DNA from: Zingiber officinale
Lineage: Eukaryota; Streptophyta; Magnoliopsida; Zingiberales; Zingiberaceae
Direction of reading: 5' to 3'
DNA: 64,000 nucleotides
Assembly (NCBI RefSeq): GCF_018446385.1
Contig: NC_056001.1
Span: forward strand, 107,486,436 to 107,550,435
Shown here: positions 34,661 through 45,858 of the stretch, in pieces
Position numbering within the stretch: position 1 is the first letter of the stretch
Layout: every line of letters begins with the position of its first letter
The notes under the pieces: model-generated
What the model saw: only the letters and a program-made list of their open reading frames with translations
Told to the model about the DNA's origin: nothing
Databases searched by the model: none
Translations under genes and position numbers: made by a program

Positions 34661-36223
34661 TGATCGTGTTCAGAAGTTGAGTCGAATGAAGATAAGTTTT
34701 GTTGTGCTAAAAGTTGACGGAGAGTCGTTGAGATGCTGAATCAGCGAGGTACCCCTTGGACAGGTTCGCACTAGCGGTTCTACGGAGAGAAAGGATCAGG
34801 ATGATGACGCTATTGATCTGCACACACTCAGACGAGTCCACCGGTCGTTAGAGACTAGAAACCAGGAAAAAAGTCCCCGGGTCAGGCCCTCCGACGCTCA
34901 AGTCAAGTACTTTTTCCCCAGAAATCACAGAGAAAGCACGAAAAGTAAAAGACTGGTAGGAAATGACGAGTGAGCGTACCTACGTAAGGGACAAAGCATC
35001 CCTTTTTATACTGCAACTAAGGCTTCTGGAACCTGGCGAATGTCAGGGAATGTTGGATGTCAGGCTCTGTCTGGCAGTGGTCTACACGTGGCTTTTTCTT
35101 ATAGGCTGGCGGAGGAACCAAGAGGAGTATGAGCCTCCCACCGTTAGAATATTCCCTAATATGTGATGATTGTTCTCTGACAGGTGGTTATGATTCCTTG
35201 CAGGCCTATTTGTCCTGTAGTGTCTGGCCTCCTGACCCACCTTCGTATGCGTCATTCGAAGTATGTACATCCCGACGACCTGCTGATTCCCGACCCGCAT
35301 CTGCTTATTGCTATCCAAGGTATGTATGTTCCGACCTGCACGCTGGGTCTAATTCCCGACCCGCATCTGTTTATTGTTATCCCAGGCATGTATGTTCCGA
35401 CCTGCATGCTGGGTCTAATTCCCGATCCGCATCTGCTTATTGCTATCCAAGGCATGTATGTTCCGACCTGCACGCTGGGTCTAATTCCCGACCCGCATCT
35501 GCTTATTGTTATCTCAGGCATGTATGTTCCGACCTGCACGCTGGGTCTAATTCCCGACCCGCATCTGCTTATTGCTATCCAAGGCATGTATGTTCCGACC
35601 TGTACGCTGGGTCTAATTTGTTTAGACCTGCACGCTGGGTCTAATTCCCGACCCGCATCTGTTTATTGCTATCCAAGGCATGTATGTTCCGACCTGCACG
35701 CTGGGTCTAATTCCCGACCCGCATCTGTTGGCTGTTATTCATGGTATGAACGTCCCGACCTGCACGCTGGATCGGCTCCCCGACCTGTATCACTTCATTG
35801 GAAGTCTTATTCGGTATACCCATCCAGTCAATAAGCTGGCTCCCTAGTCGCACTCAATCCCTGGTTATACCTGACCCATGGGTCCGATCCTCAATTGAAT
35901 TTAGCCCTGTGGGTCGGGTCCATTTTCGATTCCCTTTGAGATCAGATCCGGTCCAACTTGTAAATACTGTCCTTTGACCAGTCCATCAACTGAAGCTTTG
36001 ACTTTAGCCACGTGGGCCGGAATCTTGACCTCCTTGTAATTCTGATTCTTGACCTCCACGATGGCGTTGCCACGGCGGCTAGACTTTTGACTTCCAGGCT
36101 GGTGTAACTTTTGACTAGCCACGGGGGCCAGACTTCTGACCTCCATGCTGGCGTGACTTTTGACCTTTCTGTGGCTTTGACTCCGTGCCATATCATCTCA
36201 CAGACCCCACATTCATTTACCGT

Positions 36224-36227
<4 letters not shown>
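34661..36227. mobile_element. Solo LTR (1567 bp) with internal 66-bp tandem repeats
   Basis: The segment starts tgatcgtgttcag and ends accgtatca. It is flanked by tatat on both sides (34656-34660 and 36228-36232), although the target is simple-sequence DNA, which weakens that evidence. It shares the TGAT...ATCA ends and the ccctccgacgctcaagtcaa motif (near 34890) with the LTRs at 9364 and 36299. A TATA-like tttttatact lies near 35003. The extra length compared with its relatives comes mostly from the tandem array. Confidence 0.8.
35265..35775. repeat. 66-bp tandem array, about seven copies plus one partial
   Basis: The unit contains ccgacctgcacgctgggtct, aattcccgacccgcatctg and cttattgctatccaaggcat. 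66 bp is exactly 22 codons, and the unit is stop-free in two plus frames and one minus frame, creating ORFs of 111-216 codons that are artefacts. A truncated unit lies near 35600-35640. Confidence 0.93.

Positions 36228-36290
<63 letters not shown>
36228..36290. repeat. (AT)n microsatellite between two solo LTRs
   Basis: An AT run of about 63 bp, followed by a short (AC)n at 36291-36298, separates the two LTRs. Confidence 0.95.
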
Positions 36291-36298
<8 letters not shown>

Positions 36299-36756
36299 TG
36301 TTCCTGACCGAAAATGGAGACGATGGGTGTTGGAATGTGACGCTCCTATTGACTGGTCGAAAACTCTGTAGGTGTAGATCTCCCGCCGATGTTGACTTAC
36401 AAGCACAATGCCGAGTCGGGGAGGGGTTCTCCGGTGATAGCCCTCCGACACTCAAGTAAGATCTCCGGCGGAAAGAAGTAGGGCAAAGAGGAAACGAGAA
36501 CTGTAGCTACAGTGAAGAAGGGAGCGTACCTCCGTCGAAACCTGGGGTCCTTGTATAGGGCTCCCCAAAAGCGTGTGCACGTTCCCCGAGGTGTGCACGC
36601 TCCTCAAAACATACCTAGAATGGACGTGTCAGAAAAGCGTGTCTGACGTCATACATTAATAGCACGAGCATATCCCTGACGTGACAGTGGAAGTTTCCAC
36701 CGTACGATTCTCTGTCTAACCATACCGCTGACCGCACCTCTTGTCGGCGACACTGG

Positions 36757-37754
36757 TGTAAGACCGATAGGTTTGATAGAGGGGGGGGGGGGTGAATATC
36801 GATTCGAAAATATAGAGTATTAGCGCAGCGGAAAAGTAAAGTAGACACAGTTGTTTTTTACTTCGTTCGGAGCCTGTGACGACTCCTACTCGAAGGCCCG
36901 TGGTCCTTGACCACTTTCATTGGGCAATCACTAGCAATTCGAATATAATTACAGAATGAATACAGGAAATGCTTAATGAAACAAAGTAATACCGACAAGA
37001 AAATTAACCAAAAACGAAGAAGCACTTTGTCGGAGCTTTGTTAGCGTCGCAGGAACGTAGAGCAGTGGGACCAGCAGTCGAAAGTTCTCAGTTGATGATT
37101 GGTTCTGAAGCTCCTGCCTGGAGCTTCTTTTATATGCTGTCCCGGGCGCCTGAATCCCTTCCGGGCGCCTGGAATGTGACGTAGCTGCACAAACCATGAT
37201 GCTCCACGTGGCGACGACTCGGCTGGATGAAATTTGCCTTCCCCAGAAAAGTCCCTTCTCCTGCAAGAAAAGGTTAGTCCGAGGCAAATGTACCTGCAAC
37301 AAAGAATGTTAGCATAGTTGTTATAGATAGCGAGTATGACTTAGATTTCGTCTTTCCGAGACCGGAATCTAGTCACGATCTCGACTTAGATATCCGAAAT
37401 GGATCTAAGTCGGATCGACGCCTAATGTTCCCTACCCGGGAACGCGTCCTCGCAGTCACTCCCCTCCAGTGACTTACCTCACTTACCTGCCAGACGTCCG
37501 GTCAGCCCGTCGACCCGTCTGGACTTCTCGCCAGCTATCCGGTCAGCCCGTCGACCTAGCTGGACTTCTCGCCAAGCGTCCGGTCAGCCCGTCGACCCGC
37601 TTGGACTTCTCGCCAGCTATCCGGTCAGCCCGTCGACCTAGCTGCACTTTTCCTGCACACTTGATAAAAGTGTCAGATGACAACAAACCTAACTTAACCT
37701 GATTTGTCATTCATCAAAACCTGAGTTAGACCGTTAGTGCTAACCGCACCAACA
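36757..37754 (-). repeat. 3' LTR of the Sirevirus-like element
   Basis: 998-bp LTR with ends tgtaag...ccaaca in plus orientation. It includes a G-run of about 13 bases at 36780-36792, a ggcgcc-containing pair at 37138-37170, and four copies of a 41-bp unit (ccggtcagcccgtcgacc core) at 37498-37655. Confidence 0.93.
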
Positions 37755-37768
37755 ATCTCCCCCTTTTT
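37755..37768 (-). other. Polypurine tract of the Sirevirus-like element
   Basis: On the minus strand the sequence reads aaaaagggggagat directly before the 3' LTR. Confidence 0.88.
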
Positions 37769-39229
37769 GATGGAATGACAACCTGGTTAAGTTAGTGATA
37801 AAAAGTATGCAAAAATCAAGCATGATTTTTGAGGTTTTTTTTAAGGTTTAAGTTAGTTTTTTTGTTTTCATTTAGTTGCTCTAACTTAACCAACCTAACC
37901 CTCCCCCTTTGGCATTCATCAAAAAACAAGGGTAAACAATCACAGTGAGAAATACCGAAAACAATAATACTTTGAATAATAACTGAGTTTTTAACTCCAA
38001 GAGAAGATCAAATTGACTTGGGGGAGTATAAAGTTTTGTAAATTTGTTTAAAGCATTAGCTTTTAGCTTTTAGAAAAAAATGCTAAGTTTAGATAGGTTA
38101 ATTTTCAAACATAAGTGTATAAGGTCTAAAAAAATTTTTCAAAAACAAGTTTCAACTTTGAAATGCTACTTAAACATAAGTTTTCAAAACCAAAATCCCA
38201 AAGCTAAGTTTGAAAAGTCTATTTTTCAAAACTAATTGAAATTTATTTTTCAACACTAAATGTACAAGATTTAATTTTCAAAACAAGGAAAATAACTTTG
38301 AGAAGCTTAGTTTGTAAACTAAATTTTGTAAAATTTATCCTTCAAATTAGATTGTCAAAATTAAGTAAAGTCAAATTTTTAAGAAGTAGACTCAGGACAA
38401 TTTTCAAAGTAAAATTAAGTTTAAATCTTTACTTTTAGTTTTCAAAGGAGTCTTGGTAAACGTAAGATGAAATTTGTTTTTCAAAATCAAATTTTTCAAA
38501 GTTTAAAAGTATTAGATTCAAAATCATGGTTTAAAATACTTGAAAAGTTCAGTTTTCAAAGAATAGGTAAAGAGTTTGTGAGTTTAAAAATTTCACAATT
38601 TTAAACAAATTATTTTTAAACTCTGATTTTCAAAATTAAGTTTAAAATTCAATTTGGAAAACTAAAGTAGTTTATTTCTCCCCCTGAATTTGATATCTAA
38701 CTTTAACCAGCTGTCTAACCAATTAGGTACTAACTAACTATTAGAAAATAGTAGCTTTCACTTGGTTAGTCAGATTAAGTTAATTATAATCAGTCAGTGT
38801 TTGACTTGACTGATGAACTTTAATCTGATTAATATTTGAATTATATTTAACGTCCAGACTTATACTGATGCACTGAAATAAGCATCTTAAGTCCAGACAG
38901 ATGGCCTATGCATCTCACCCCATTCTATGTTTATTAAACACAAGCAAGGTAACCCTAGGGTGTTGGTGAGATGCTCAAAAACTAGTCCTATGGGTACATG
39001 CTTTCTAAGGATGTAAACCTAGTCTAAGGCCAAAACTGTTTTTGAAAGTCTAAAAATGGAAATTTTGAAAACAAACAAGTTTAGCCTATAAGTTGATAAA
39101 ATCAAAAGGATTTTTGAAATTTCCTAGTCTATTGAGCAAGAACATATTCAATGTAAGTTTGAAATGTCACTGGATAAATCCAAAATATTTTACAAATAGC
39201 GTAGCTACAGAAGTAGGTCATCACTAAAG
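37769..39229. other. AT-rich 3' non-coding region of the Sirevirus-like element
   Basis: It carries many tttcaaaa/aagttt/aaaattaag variants (37950-38700) but no gene. 38690-39200 is less repetitive and also lacks a supported ORF. Confidence 0.6.
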
Positions 39230-40479
39230 CTACTGAGATGATGAAGGGGGTGGTCCAGATCCCAAGGATCGAAGAAGTGTCATCAGCTCAGTGTGGCGGG
39301 TGTCCCCGGCAGCTCGTAACTCGGCAACCTCTCGCCGTATGTCCCGATGAAAATCGGAGTTCTCCTGCTGGAGACTCGCCATGGCTCTCTCTAGTCCGGT
39401 CATACGGTCGGCTAGAGTGCGGGGAGCGTGTCGTGGTGCTCGAGCTGGGGGTGGTGGTGGAGCCGGTGCGGCTTCCTCCGGAAATAGTGCGAGCATGAAC
39501 TCGTCCATCTGTGCGTCTGGATCGGGCTGGTGCTGTGCCTCCGCCAAGTCATAGTCCCGTCATCTCTATCTACCTGGATGCCGGCTAGGGAAAAGTTCCG
39601 AGAGGATATAACATCGAACTCCGTCATATGGGCCACGTCTCCTCTAGTGACATCAATGTGCAGTGAGGACATATAGGCTGTCAGAATGTGACCAAATGGC
39701 ATATGGACACGACTGTCAGTCACGTATCCGGCTGCGTAAATGATGGTGGAGAAGATATGTAGGCTAATGTCAATCTCCAACCTATGAATCAGGGCATAAA
39801 GTAGGAATGAATGGAATGGGCGCATCACAGCGATGTCCCGAGTGGTCAGTGGTAAAATGCAAAGAACTACAACCCTATAAAGGGCGTAGTCCTGGACTCT
39901 AAGTTCTACTGACCTAAACTGTGTCACAGTGGGATCTCTCTCTCCCCCAAAAAAATACGAATACATCGTATCGAGAGTAATATGTGAGTAGGGATCGTCG
40001 AACGGTAGATCCCTCGGAGGATAGCACAAAAAGGGGCAAGTAGAAGGACGCAACTCTAAAAACTCTCGGATAGTCGTAGGGGTAAATATGATATCAGTGC
40101 CTGCTGCCCTAGTGGTATAGGTGAAGTCATCTATTTTTACTAAGTTATTGCAAAATTCGGCACATAGACTTATGTTTATTGGACTGGTACATTCTACAAG
40201 GTTGCTTAAATTGTAGTGGCCTATAACCTCTAAGGCAGGAGGACATGACCTTAAGAAGAATGCTCTATCTATGCAGGTAGTCCTAATGGCCTTATAGATG
40301 GTGGACTCAAATTTAATCCTAAGTTCGTCTGTGGGAAACCTAGGGTCTGCACTAGCATTGGAGGGTCCAGCACCAGTATTTGTTCGTTTCTTACTGTATA
40401 TAAATAATATATAAAAAATTTAGAAGACAACAACAAAAAATATTTTAGAGAGGGGAAGAATATTTTACCGAGGAGCCAT
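39230..40479 (-). pseudogene. Envelope-like ('putative plant transposon protein') ORF with predicted small intron and one frameshift
   Basis: The ORF occupies the place of the env-like gene of Sireviruses, between the gag side and the 3' LTR. An ATG at 40479 followed by an 11-base exon, a GT...AG intron (40468-40394) and a long second exon gives a continuous frame down to about 39550. That frame has the RVQDYALYRVV, FLLYALIHRLEID and MPFGHILTAYM pattern seen in plant env-like/transposon-associated proteins. Near 39550 the frame shifts by one base into a Pro-rich segment and a C-terminal helix (TGLERAMASLQQENSDF) that stops at 39230. Its function is not known, and no membrane segment or signal peptide is obvious. 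The intron is a prediction. Confidence 0.65.
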
Positions 40480-40639
40480 CGAAAAAATAGAGATTTTGAC
40501 GACCTCGGTTGAATCGCAACAGCGTCTTTACCGCACGAAAATTTTAATTTAGAGTACTTTCGCACTGAGGTTCAAAGTGAACCTTGGCAAAAGTGCGAAT
40601 GAGTGGGGCAGAGGTTGGGGGCGCCTGCTGCCCCTTATT

Positions 40640-40770
40640 TATAGGGCACTCCGGGCGCCCGGATCCCTTCCGGGCGCCCGGGGTTGCTGGGGCGGGGCGC
40701 CCGGGACCCCTTCAGAGCGCCCCCGACGAGAATACCAAAGGCGCCCGCCCCTGGTTTTTTTTTTTTTTTT
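40640..40770. repeat. GC-rich ggcgccc block and T-run inside the Sirevirus-like element
   Basis: Several gggcgcccgg palindromes at 40648-40740, identical in style to those of the LTRs, are followed by a T-run of about 23 bases at 40756-40779. Its position upstream of the env-like ORF suggests LTR-derived sequence or a shared regulatory module. Confidence 0.7.
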
Positions 40771-40794
40771 TTTTTTTTTGTAAAAATTTTTTTA

Positions 40795-42355
40795 GAATTT
40801 TGAAAATACTTTTTAAGTTAAAATTTGAAAATAATTTTTAAGTTTAAAATTTTGAAAATAATTTTTAAGTTTAAAATTAAAATTTTTGAAAATAATTTTT
40901 AAGTTTAAAATTAAAATTTTTGAAAATAATTTTTAAGTTTAAAATTAAAATTTTGAAAATAATTTATAAGTTTAAAATTAAAATTTTTGAAAATAATTTT
41001 TAAGTTTAAAATTAAAATTTTGAAAATAATTTTTAAGGTTAAAATTAAAATTTTTGAAAATAATTTTTAAGTTTAAAATTTTGAAAATAATTTTTAAGTT
41101 TAAAATTTTGAAAATAATTTTTAAGTTTAAAATTTTGAAAATAATTTTTAAGTTTAAAATTTTTAAGTTTAAAATTTTGAAAATAATTTTTAAGTTTAAA
41201 ATTTTGAAAATAATTAAAATTAAAATTTTGAAAATAATTTTTAAGTTTTAAAATTTTGAAAATAATTTTTAAGTTTAAAATTTTGAAAATAATTTTTAAG
41301 TTTAAAATTTTGAAAATAATTTTTAAGTTTAAAATTTTGAAAATAATTAAAATTAAAATTTTGAAAATAATTTTTAAGTTTAAAATTTTGAAAATAATTT
41401 TTAAGTTTAAAATTTTGAAAATAATTAAAATTAAAATTTTGAAAATAATTTTTAAGTTTTAAAATTAAAATTTTGAAAATAATTTTTAAGTTGAAAAATA
41501 ATTTTTAAGTTGAAAATAATTTTTAAGTTTAAAATTTTGAAAATAATTAAAATTAAAATTTTGAAAATAATTTTTAAGTTTTAAAATTAAAATTTTGAAA
41601 ATAATTTTTAAGTTTTAAAATTAAAATTTTGAAAATAATTTTTAAGTTTTAAAATTAATATTTTGAAAATAATTTTTAAGTTTAAAATTAAAATTTTGAA
41701 AATAATTTTTAAGGTTAAAATTAAAATTTTTGAAAATAATTTTTAAGTTTAAAATTAAAATTTTTGAAAATAATTTTTAAGTTTAAAATTTTGAAAATAA
41801 TTTTGAAGTTTAAAATTTTGAAAATAATTTTTAAGTTTAAAATTTTGAAAATAATTTTTAAGTTTAAAATTAAAATTTTGAAAATAATTTTTAAGGTTAA
41901 AATTAAAATTTTTGAAAATAATTTTTAAGTTTAAAATTTTGAAAATAATTTTTAAGTTTAAAATTTTGAAAATAATTTTTAAGTTGAAAAATAATTTTTA
42001 AGTTGAAAATAATTTTTAAGTTGAAAATTTTGAAAATAATTTTTAAGTTGAAAATAATTTTTAAGTTTAAAATTTTGAAAATAATTTTTAAATTTAAAAT
42101 TTTGAAAATAATTTTTAAGTTGAAAATAATTTTTAAGTTTAAAATTTTGAAAGTAATTTTTAAGTTGAAAATAATTTTTAAGTTTAAAATTTTGAAAATA
42201 ATTTTTAAGTTTAAAATTAAAATTTTGAAAATAATTTTTAAGGTTAAAATTAAAATTTTTGAAAATAATTTTTAAGTTTAAAATTTTGAAAATAATTTTT
42301 AAGTTTAAAATTTTGAAAATAATTTTTAAGTTTAAAATTAAAATTTTTGAAAATT
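40795..42355. repeat. 27-bp AT-rich minisatellite, about 55 units, 1.5 kb
   Basis: The unit aaaattttgaaaataatttt followed by taagttt recurs with variants that insert aaaatt, drop the gttt part, or change single bases. Higher-order groupings are visible: the block 41054-41250 is echoed at 41256-41460. Open frames of Lys/Ile/Phe repeats are artefacts. The array lies between gag and the env-like ORF, where pol would be expected. Confidence 0.95.
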
Positions 42356-42359
42356 TAAA

Positions 42360-42892
42360 ATTAAGTTAAGCCTTATTCATCTCACCCGATCTATATTATC
42401 AATCAGGGAATCCTATGATTTTGTGAGATGAAATTGGTTTGATTACAGACTTTTGGTTTAACTTGTGTTAGATTCAGATTTAGTTTTGGTTTCCACAAAT
42501 AGGCATTCTTCGGATAAACTTCTAAGCTTGGTGAGTCACAGGGACATCATTAGAAGTAACCAACCTTTCGAAGTTTTCCGAATAGTCCTATCCACGGAAC
42601 TTAGTACTAAATCTTGGTCTAACTGGTTAGGATTCGTTTAAGGGTAGCTTCGGTCTTGGCCAAATGCACCCGATCGAAGCCATATCTTTCTAGACATGCG
42701 ATGCCCAAGCTTCCCTAACGTACTATCATCCAAAAACTTCACCAGTATCATGAGTCGGGTTAACCTCGGTCTCTTTTTAACTAATCCTAATTACCCTGTC
42801 GGGTTAGTTTGTTTTGGGTTACCCTGTCGGGTATGTTAGTTTTGGAGGTGCCAGCTATTCTGGAGCCTCCCCCTGAATTATTGGCCATTAAT
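42360..42892. other. Spacer downstream of gag
   Basis: More ordinary composition than the minisatellite. It may be a relic of the gag-pol junction, but no protease motif is visible. Confidence 0.5.
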
Positions 42893-44556
42893 TTAGATTT
42901 TGGGTTTGTGTCGATTCTTTTTATAGTTATAATCAACTTGGTGATAGTCTAAATTTTGTTGAGTTTTGAATTTTGATTTTAAGTTAAATTTATTTTTTAG
43001 TTTTTGATCTGATTTATTCAAGTTTATATAATGTATTTTATCTTTAGGTATATAGAATTGATTAAGTCCTACTTGCGTGGTTAAGCACGCTTTCGGAACC
43101 CAAGCTTGTTTAGTTGCTTTGTGTTGGGTTAATAATGATTTAAAGGTTTTGTTTGATTTTGACTTATATCCAAGTCCGGTTTTATTATAGCATGCCTTTT
43201 GGTTATTTAGAATTAAATCTAAATTTTTAGATCTTGTTGTGAATTTTTCCAACAATTCTTTTAACTTATTAATTTCACTTTTTAATGATATATTCTCCTC
43301 CTCAAGTGTTCGGTCTTGAGTTGGATTCGAATTTTTTAATTGTTCCTTGAGGTTTTGATTTTCCTCAAGAAGCGATTTATTTTCATTTTCCAATTTAACT
43401 AATTTTTTATTTAAACACGAGATAATTCTAAAGAATTTATGATTTAAGTTTCGGTATACCTCTTCGGAACCTTCGGAAACGAGTGCGGACTCGTGGCTCG
43501 ATTCGGGTTCGGACCCGTCTTCCGATTCGTCTTCCATTTCAGCTTCGCGAGCCATCAGCGCGAGGTGACTTTGGTGCTTTTGCCTTTCTCCCTCCGATTC
43601 GTCTGAGGAGGAATCGTCCCATGTTGCTTTGAGGGCTTTCTTCTTTGTTGACTTTGGTTTGTCAAGTTTCAATCTTGGGCATTCGTTCTTGTAGTGCCCC
43701 TTTTTGTTACATCCGAAACATGTGACATTTCTTGAGTCGGCTGGCGAACTGATCTTCTGAAGATCCTGTTTGCTGAAGTTTCTCTTTTTCCTGGTGAACA
43801 TTTTCCTTACCAGGTTCACCAGGTGTTCTTCGTCTTCAGAGTCTTGATCGGAGTCTTCTTCAGATTCGGGTTTGTTTTTCTTTTCTTTAGAGGAACCTGC
43901 AATTAAAGCTACACCTTTCTCGACCCCGGCGTTAGTTTGCTCATGAAGTTCTAATTCACAAAAGAGTTCATCCAATTTTAATTTAGATAGATTTTTTGAA
44001 ATTTTGTAAGCATCTACAATTGATGCCCACAAATTATTTCGCGGAAAAGCATTTAACGCGTACCTTATTAAGTCTCGGTTCTCCATTTGGTGTCCTATCG
44101 CGTGGAGACCGTTGAGGATATCTTTGATCCTCGCGTGGAGCTGACTTGCCGTTTCTCCTTCCTGCATTTTTATATTAAAAATTTTATTTAACAGCAAATC
44201 TCTTTTTGTTACCTTCGCGTCGCTTGTTCCTTCGTGCAGCTCGATCAGTTTATCCCAGAGCTCCTTAGCGTTTTCATGCGGTCCGACCCGGTTCAGTTCT
44301 TCTCGTGTTAGTCCGCAGTGTAGAGTGTTGATGGCTTTGTTCTCCATTGATGCCTTTTTCTTTAAATCATTTGTCCATTCTTCAGGGTCTATTATTTTCC
44401 GGAGTTGTCTACTGGAATTTTATAAGCCTTTGTGACGCTCATCCATTGGTCGTAGTCTGTCTTCATGTAGACCTCCATTCTTCTCTTCCAGTACGAAAAA
44501 TCATCCCCGTTGAATATGGGAGGACGAACTGTGCTGAAGCCTTCTTGTTGAGACAT
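42893..44556 (-). pseudogene. Sirevirus-type Gag (UBN2 domain, CCHC zinc knuckle, coiled coil), N-terminal frameshift
   Basis: The main frame 44347-42893 (484 residues) has a UBN2 gag domain (INTLHCGLTREELNRV, ELWDKLIELHEGTSDAKV, LRKM-type helices). It is followed by an acidic linker, a zinc knuckle CFGCNKKGHYKNEC of form CX2CX4HX4C, a Ser/Asp/Glu-rich stretch, a heptad coiled coil (LVKLENENKSLLEENQNL) and a tail with 'AWVPKACLTTQVG'. The natural start is probably the ATG at 44556, whose frame holds NGDDFSYWKRRMEVYMK but is broken by a one-base deletion near 44400. The tail motif normally stands just before the protease in Sireviruses, and here the frame ends in a Lys/Asn-rich run instead. 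Gag packages element RNA in cytoplasmic particles. Confidence 0.9.
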
Positions 44557-44742
44557 CTTATCCTGCACACACTAAATTAACTAGAAAAAAATTCCAAGAC
44601 TTCGTCTTGGATTAGCAGTGCGGGAAAAAATAGAAACTCTAAGTGTAACGAAAAAAATCTTCCAAAAAGATAATAATATCAGTTTGGAATTAAGAAAATA
44701 TTTCACCCCCTGTCTGATTGGTGGTAAATCAGAGCGGTACCT

Positions 44743-44754
44743 GCTCTGATACCA
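44743..44754 (-). other. Primer-binding site of the Sirevirus-like element
   Basis: A perfect tggtatcagagc on the minus strand, complementary to the initiator-Met tRNA, two bases from the 5' LTR. Confidence 0.93.
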
Positions 44755-44756
44755 CT

Positions 44757-45858
44757 TGTAAGACCGATAGGTTCGATAGAGGGAGGGGTGAATATCGATT
44801 CGAAAATATAGAGTATTAGCGCAGCGGAAAAGTAAAGTAGACACAGTTGTTTTTTACTTCGTTCGGAGCCTGTGACGACTCCTACTCGAAGGCCCGTGGT
44901 CCTTGACCACTTTCGTTGGGCAATCACTAGCAATTCGAATATAATTACAGAATGAATACAGGAAATGCTTAATGAAACAAAGTAATACCGACAAGAAAAT
45001 TAACCAAAAACGAAGAAGCACTTTGTCGGAGCTTTGTTAGCGTCGCAGGAACGTAGAGCAGTGGGACCAGCAGTCGAAAGTTCTCAGTTGATGATTGATT
45101 CTGAAGCTCCTGCCTGGGGCTTCTTTTATATGCTGTCCCGGGCGCCTGAATCCCTTCCGGGCGCCTGGAATGTGACGTAGCTGCACAAACCATGATGCTC
45201 CACGTGGCGACGACTCGGCTGGATGAAATTTGCCTTCCGGGCGCCCGGATCCCTTCCGGGCGCCCGGACCTCCGGGCGCCCGGACCTCCGGGCGCCCGGA
45301 CCTCCGGGCGCCCGGATCCCCTCCGGGCGCCCGGACCCCTCTTCTCCAGAAAGTCCTTCTCCTGCAAGAAAAGGTTAGTCCGAGGCAAATGTACCCTGCA
45401 GCAAAAGAATGTTAGCACAGTTTTATAGATGAGCAGAGTATGACTTAGATTCCGTCTTTCCGAGACCGGAATCTAGTCACGATCTCGACTTAGATATCCG
45501 AAATGGATCTAAGTCGGATCGACGCCTAATGTTCCCTACCCGGGAACGCGTCCTCGCAGTCACTCCCCTCCAGTGACTTACCTCACTTACCTGCCAGACG
45601 TCCGGTCAGCCCGTCGACCCGTCTGGACTTCTCGCCAGCTATCCGGTCAGCCCGTCGACCTAGCTGGACTTCTCGCCAAGCGTCCGGTCAGCCCGTCGAC
45701 CCGCTTGGACTTCTCGCCAGCTATCCGGTCAGCCCGTCGACCTAGCTGGACTTTTCCTGCACACTTGATAAAAGTGTCAGATGACAACAAACCTAACTTA
45801 ACCTGATTTGTCATTCATCAAAACCTGAGTTAGACCGTTAGTGCTAACCGCACCAACA
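44757..45858 (-). repeat. 5' LTR of the Sirevirus-like element
   Basis: 1102-bp LTR nearly identical to 36757-37754. It differs mainly by an extra block of about 110 bp at 45236-45345 made of six gggcgcccgga units, and by a shorter G-run near its start. It also carries the four 41-bp units (45602-45760). Confidence 0.93.
45236..45345. repeat. Expanded gggcgcccgga palindromic repeat in one LTR
   Basis: Six copies of ccgggcgcccgga separated by cct or tcccttc-type spacers. The block is missing at the equivalent place in the other LTR (near 37236). Confidence 0.95.

Larger units (their letters stand above)
36757..45858 (-). mobile_element. Sirevirus-like copia retrotransposon with gag and env-like ORF but no pol
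   Basis: It is flanked by the exact 5-bp duplication actgg (36752-36756 and 45859-45863). LTRs are 36757-37754 and 44757-45858. The primer site on the minus strand is tggtatcagagc (44743-44754) and the polypurine tract is aaaaagggggagat (37755-37768). From 5' to 3' on the minus strand it holds a gag gene, a long AT-rich spacer including a 27-bp minisatellite, and an envelope-like ORF. Protease, integrase, reverse transcriptase and RNase H are all absent. The copy is non-autonomous but structurally young, since its LTRs differ visibly by only a few bases and one repeat expansion. It is inserted in an older solo LTR. Confidence 0.93.

Noticed and set aside
35129..35834. ORFs of 171, 216 and 111 codons on both strands
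   Set aside because: They are created by the stop-free 66-bp tandem repeat inside a solo LTR.
36111..36455. ORFs with long Tyr-Ile runs
   Set aside because: They read through the (AT)n microsatellite. The same applies to 494-736 and 14573-14764.
41054..42275. Lys/Ile/Phe repeat 'proteins'
   Set aside because: They are AT-rich minisatellite readings without a start context or a recognised domain.
45192..45428. ORFs of 61-78 codons in the LTR
   Set aside because: Products of the gggcgcccgga repeat block.
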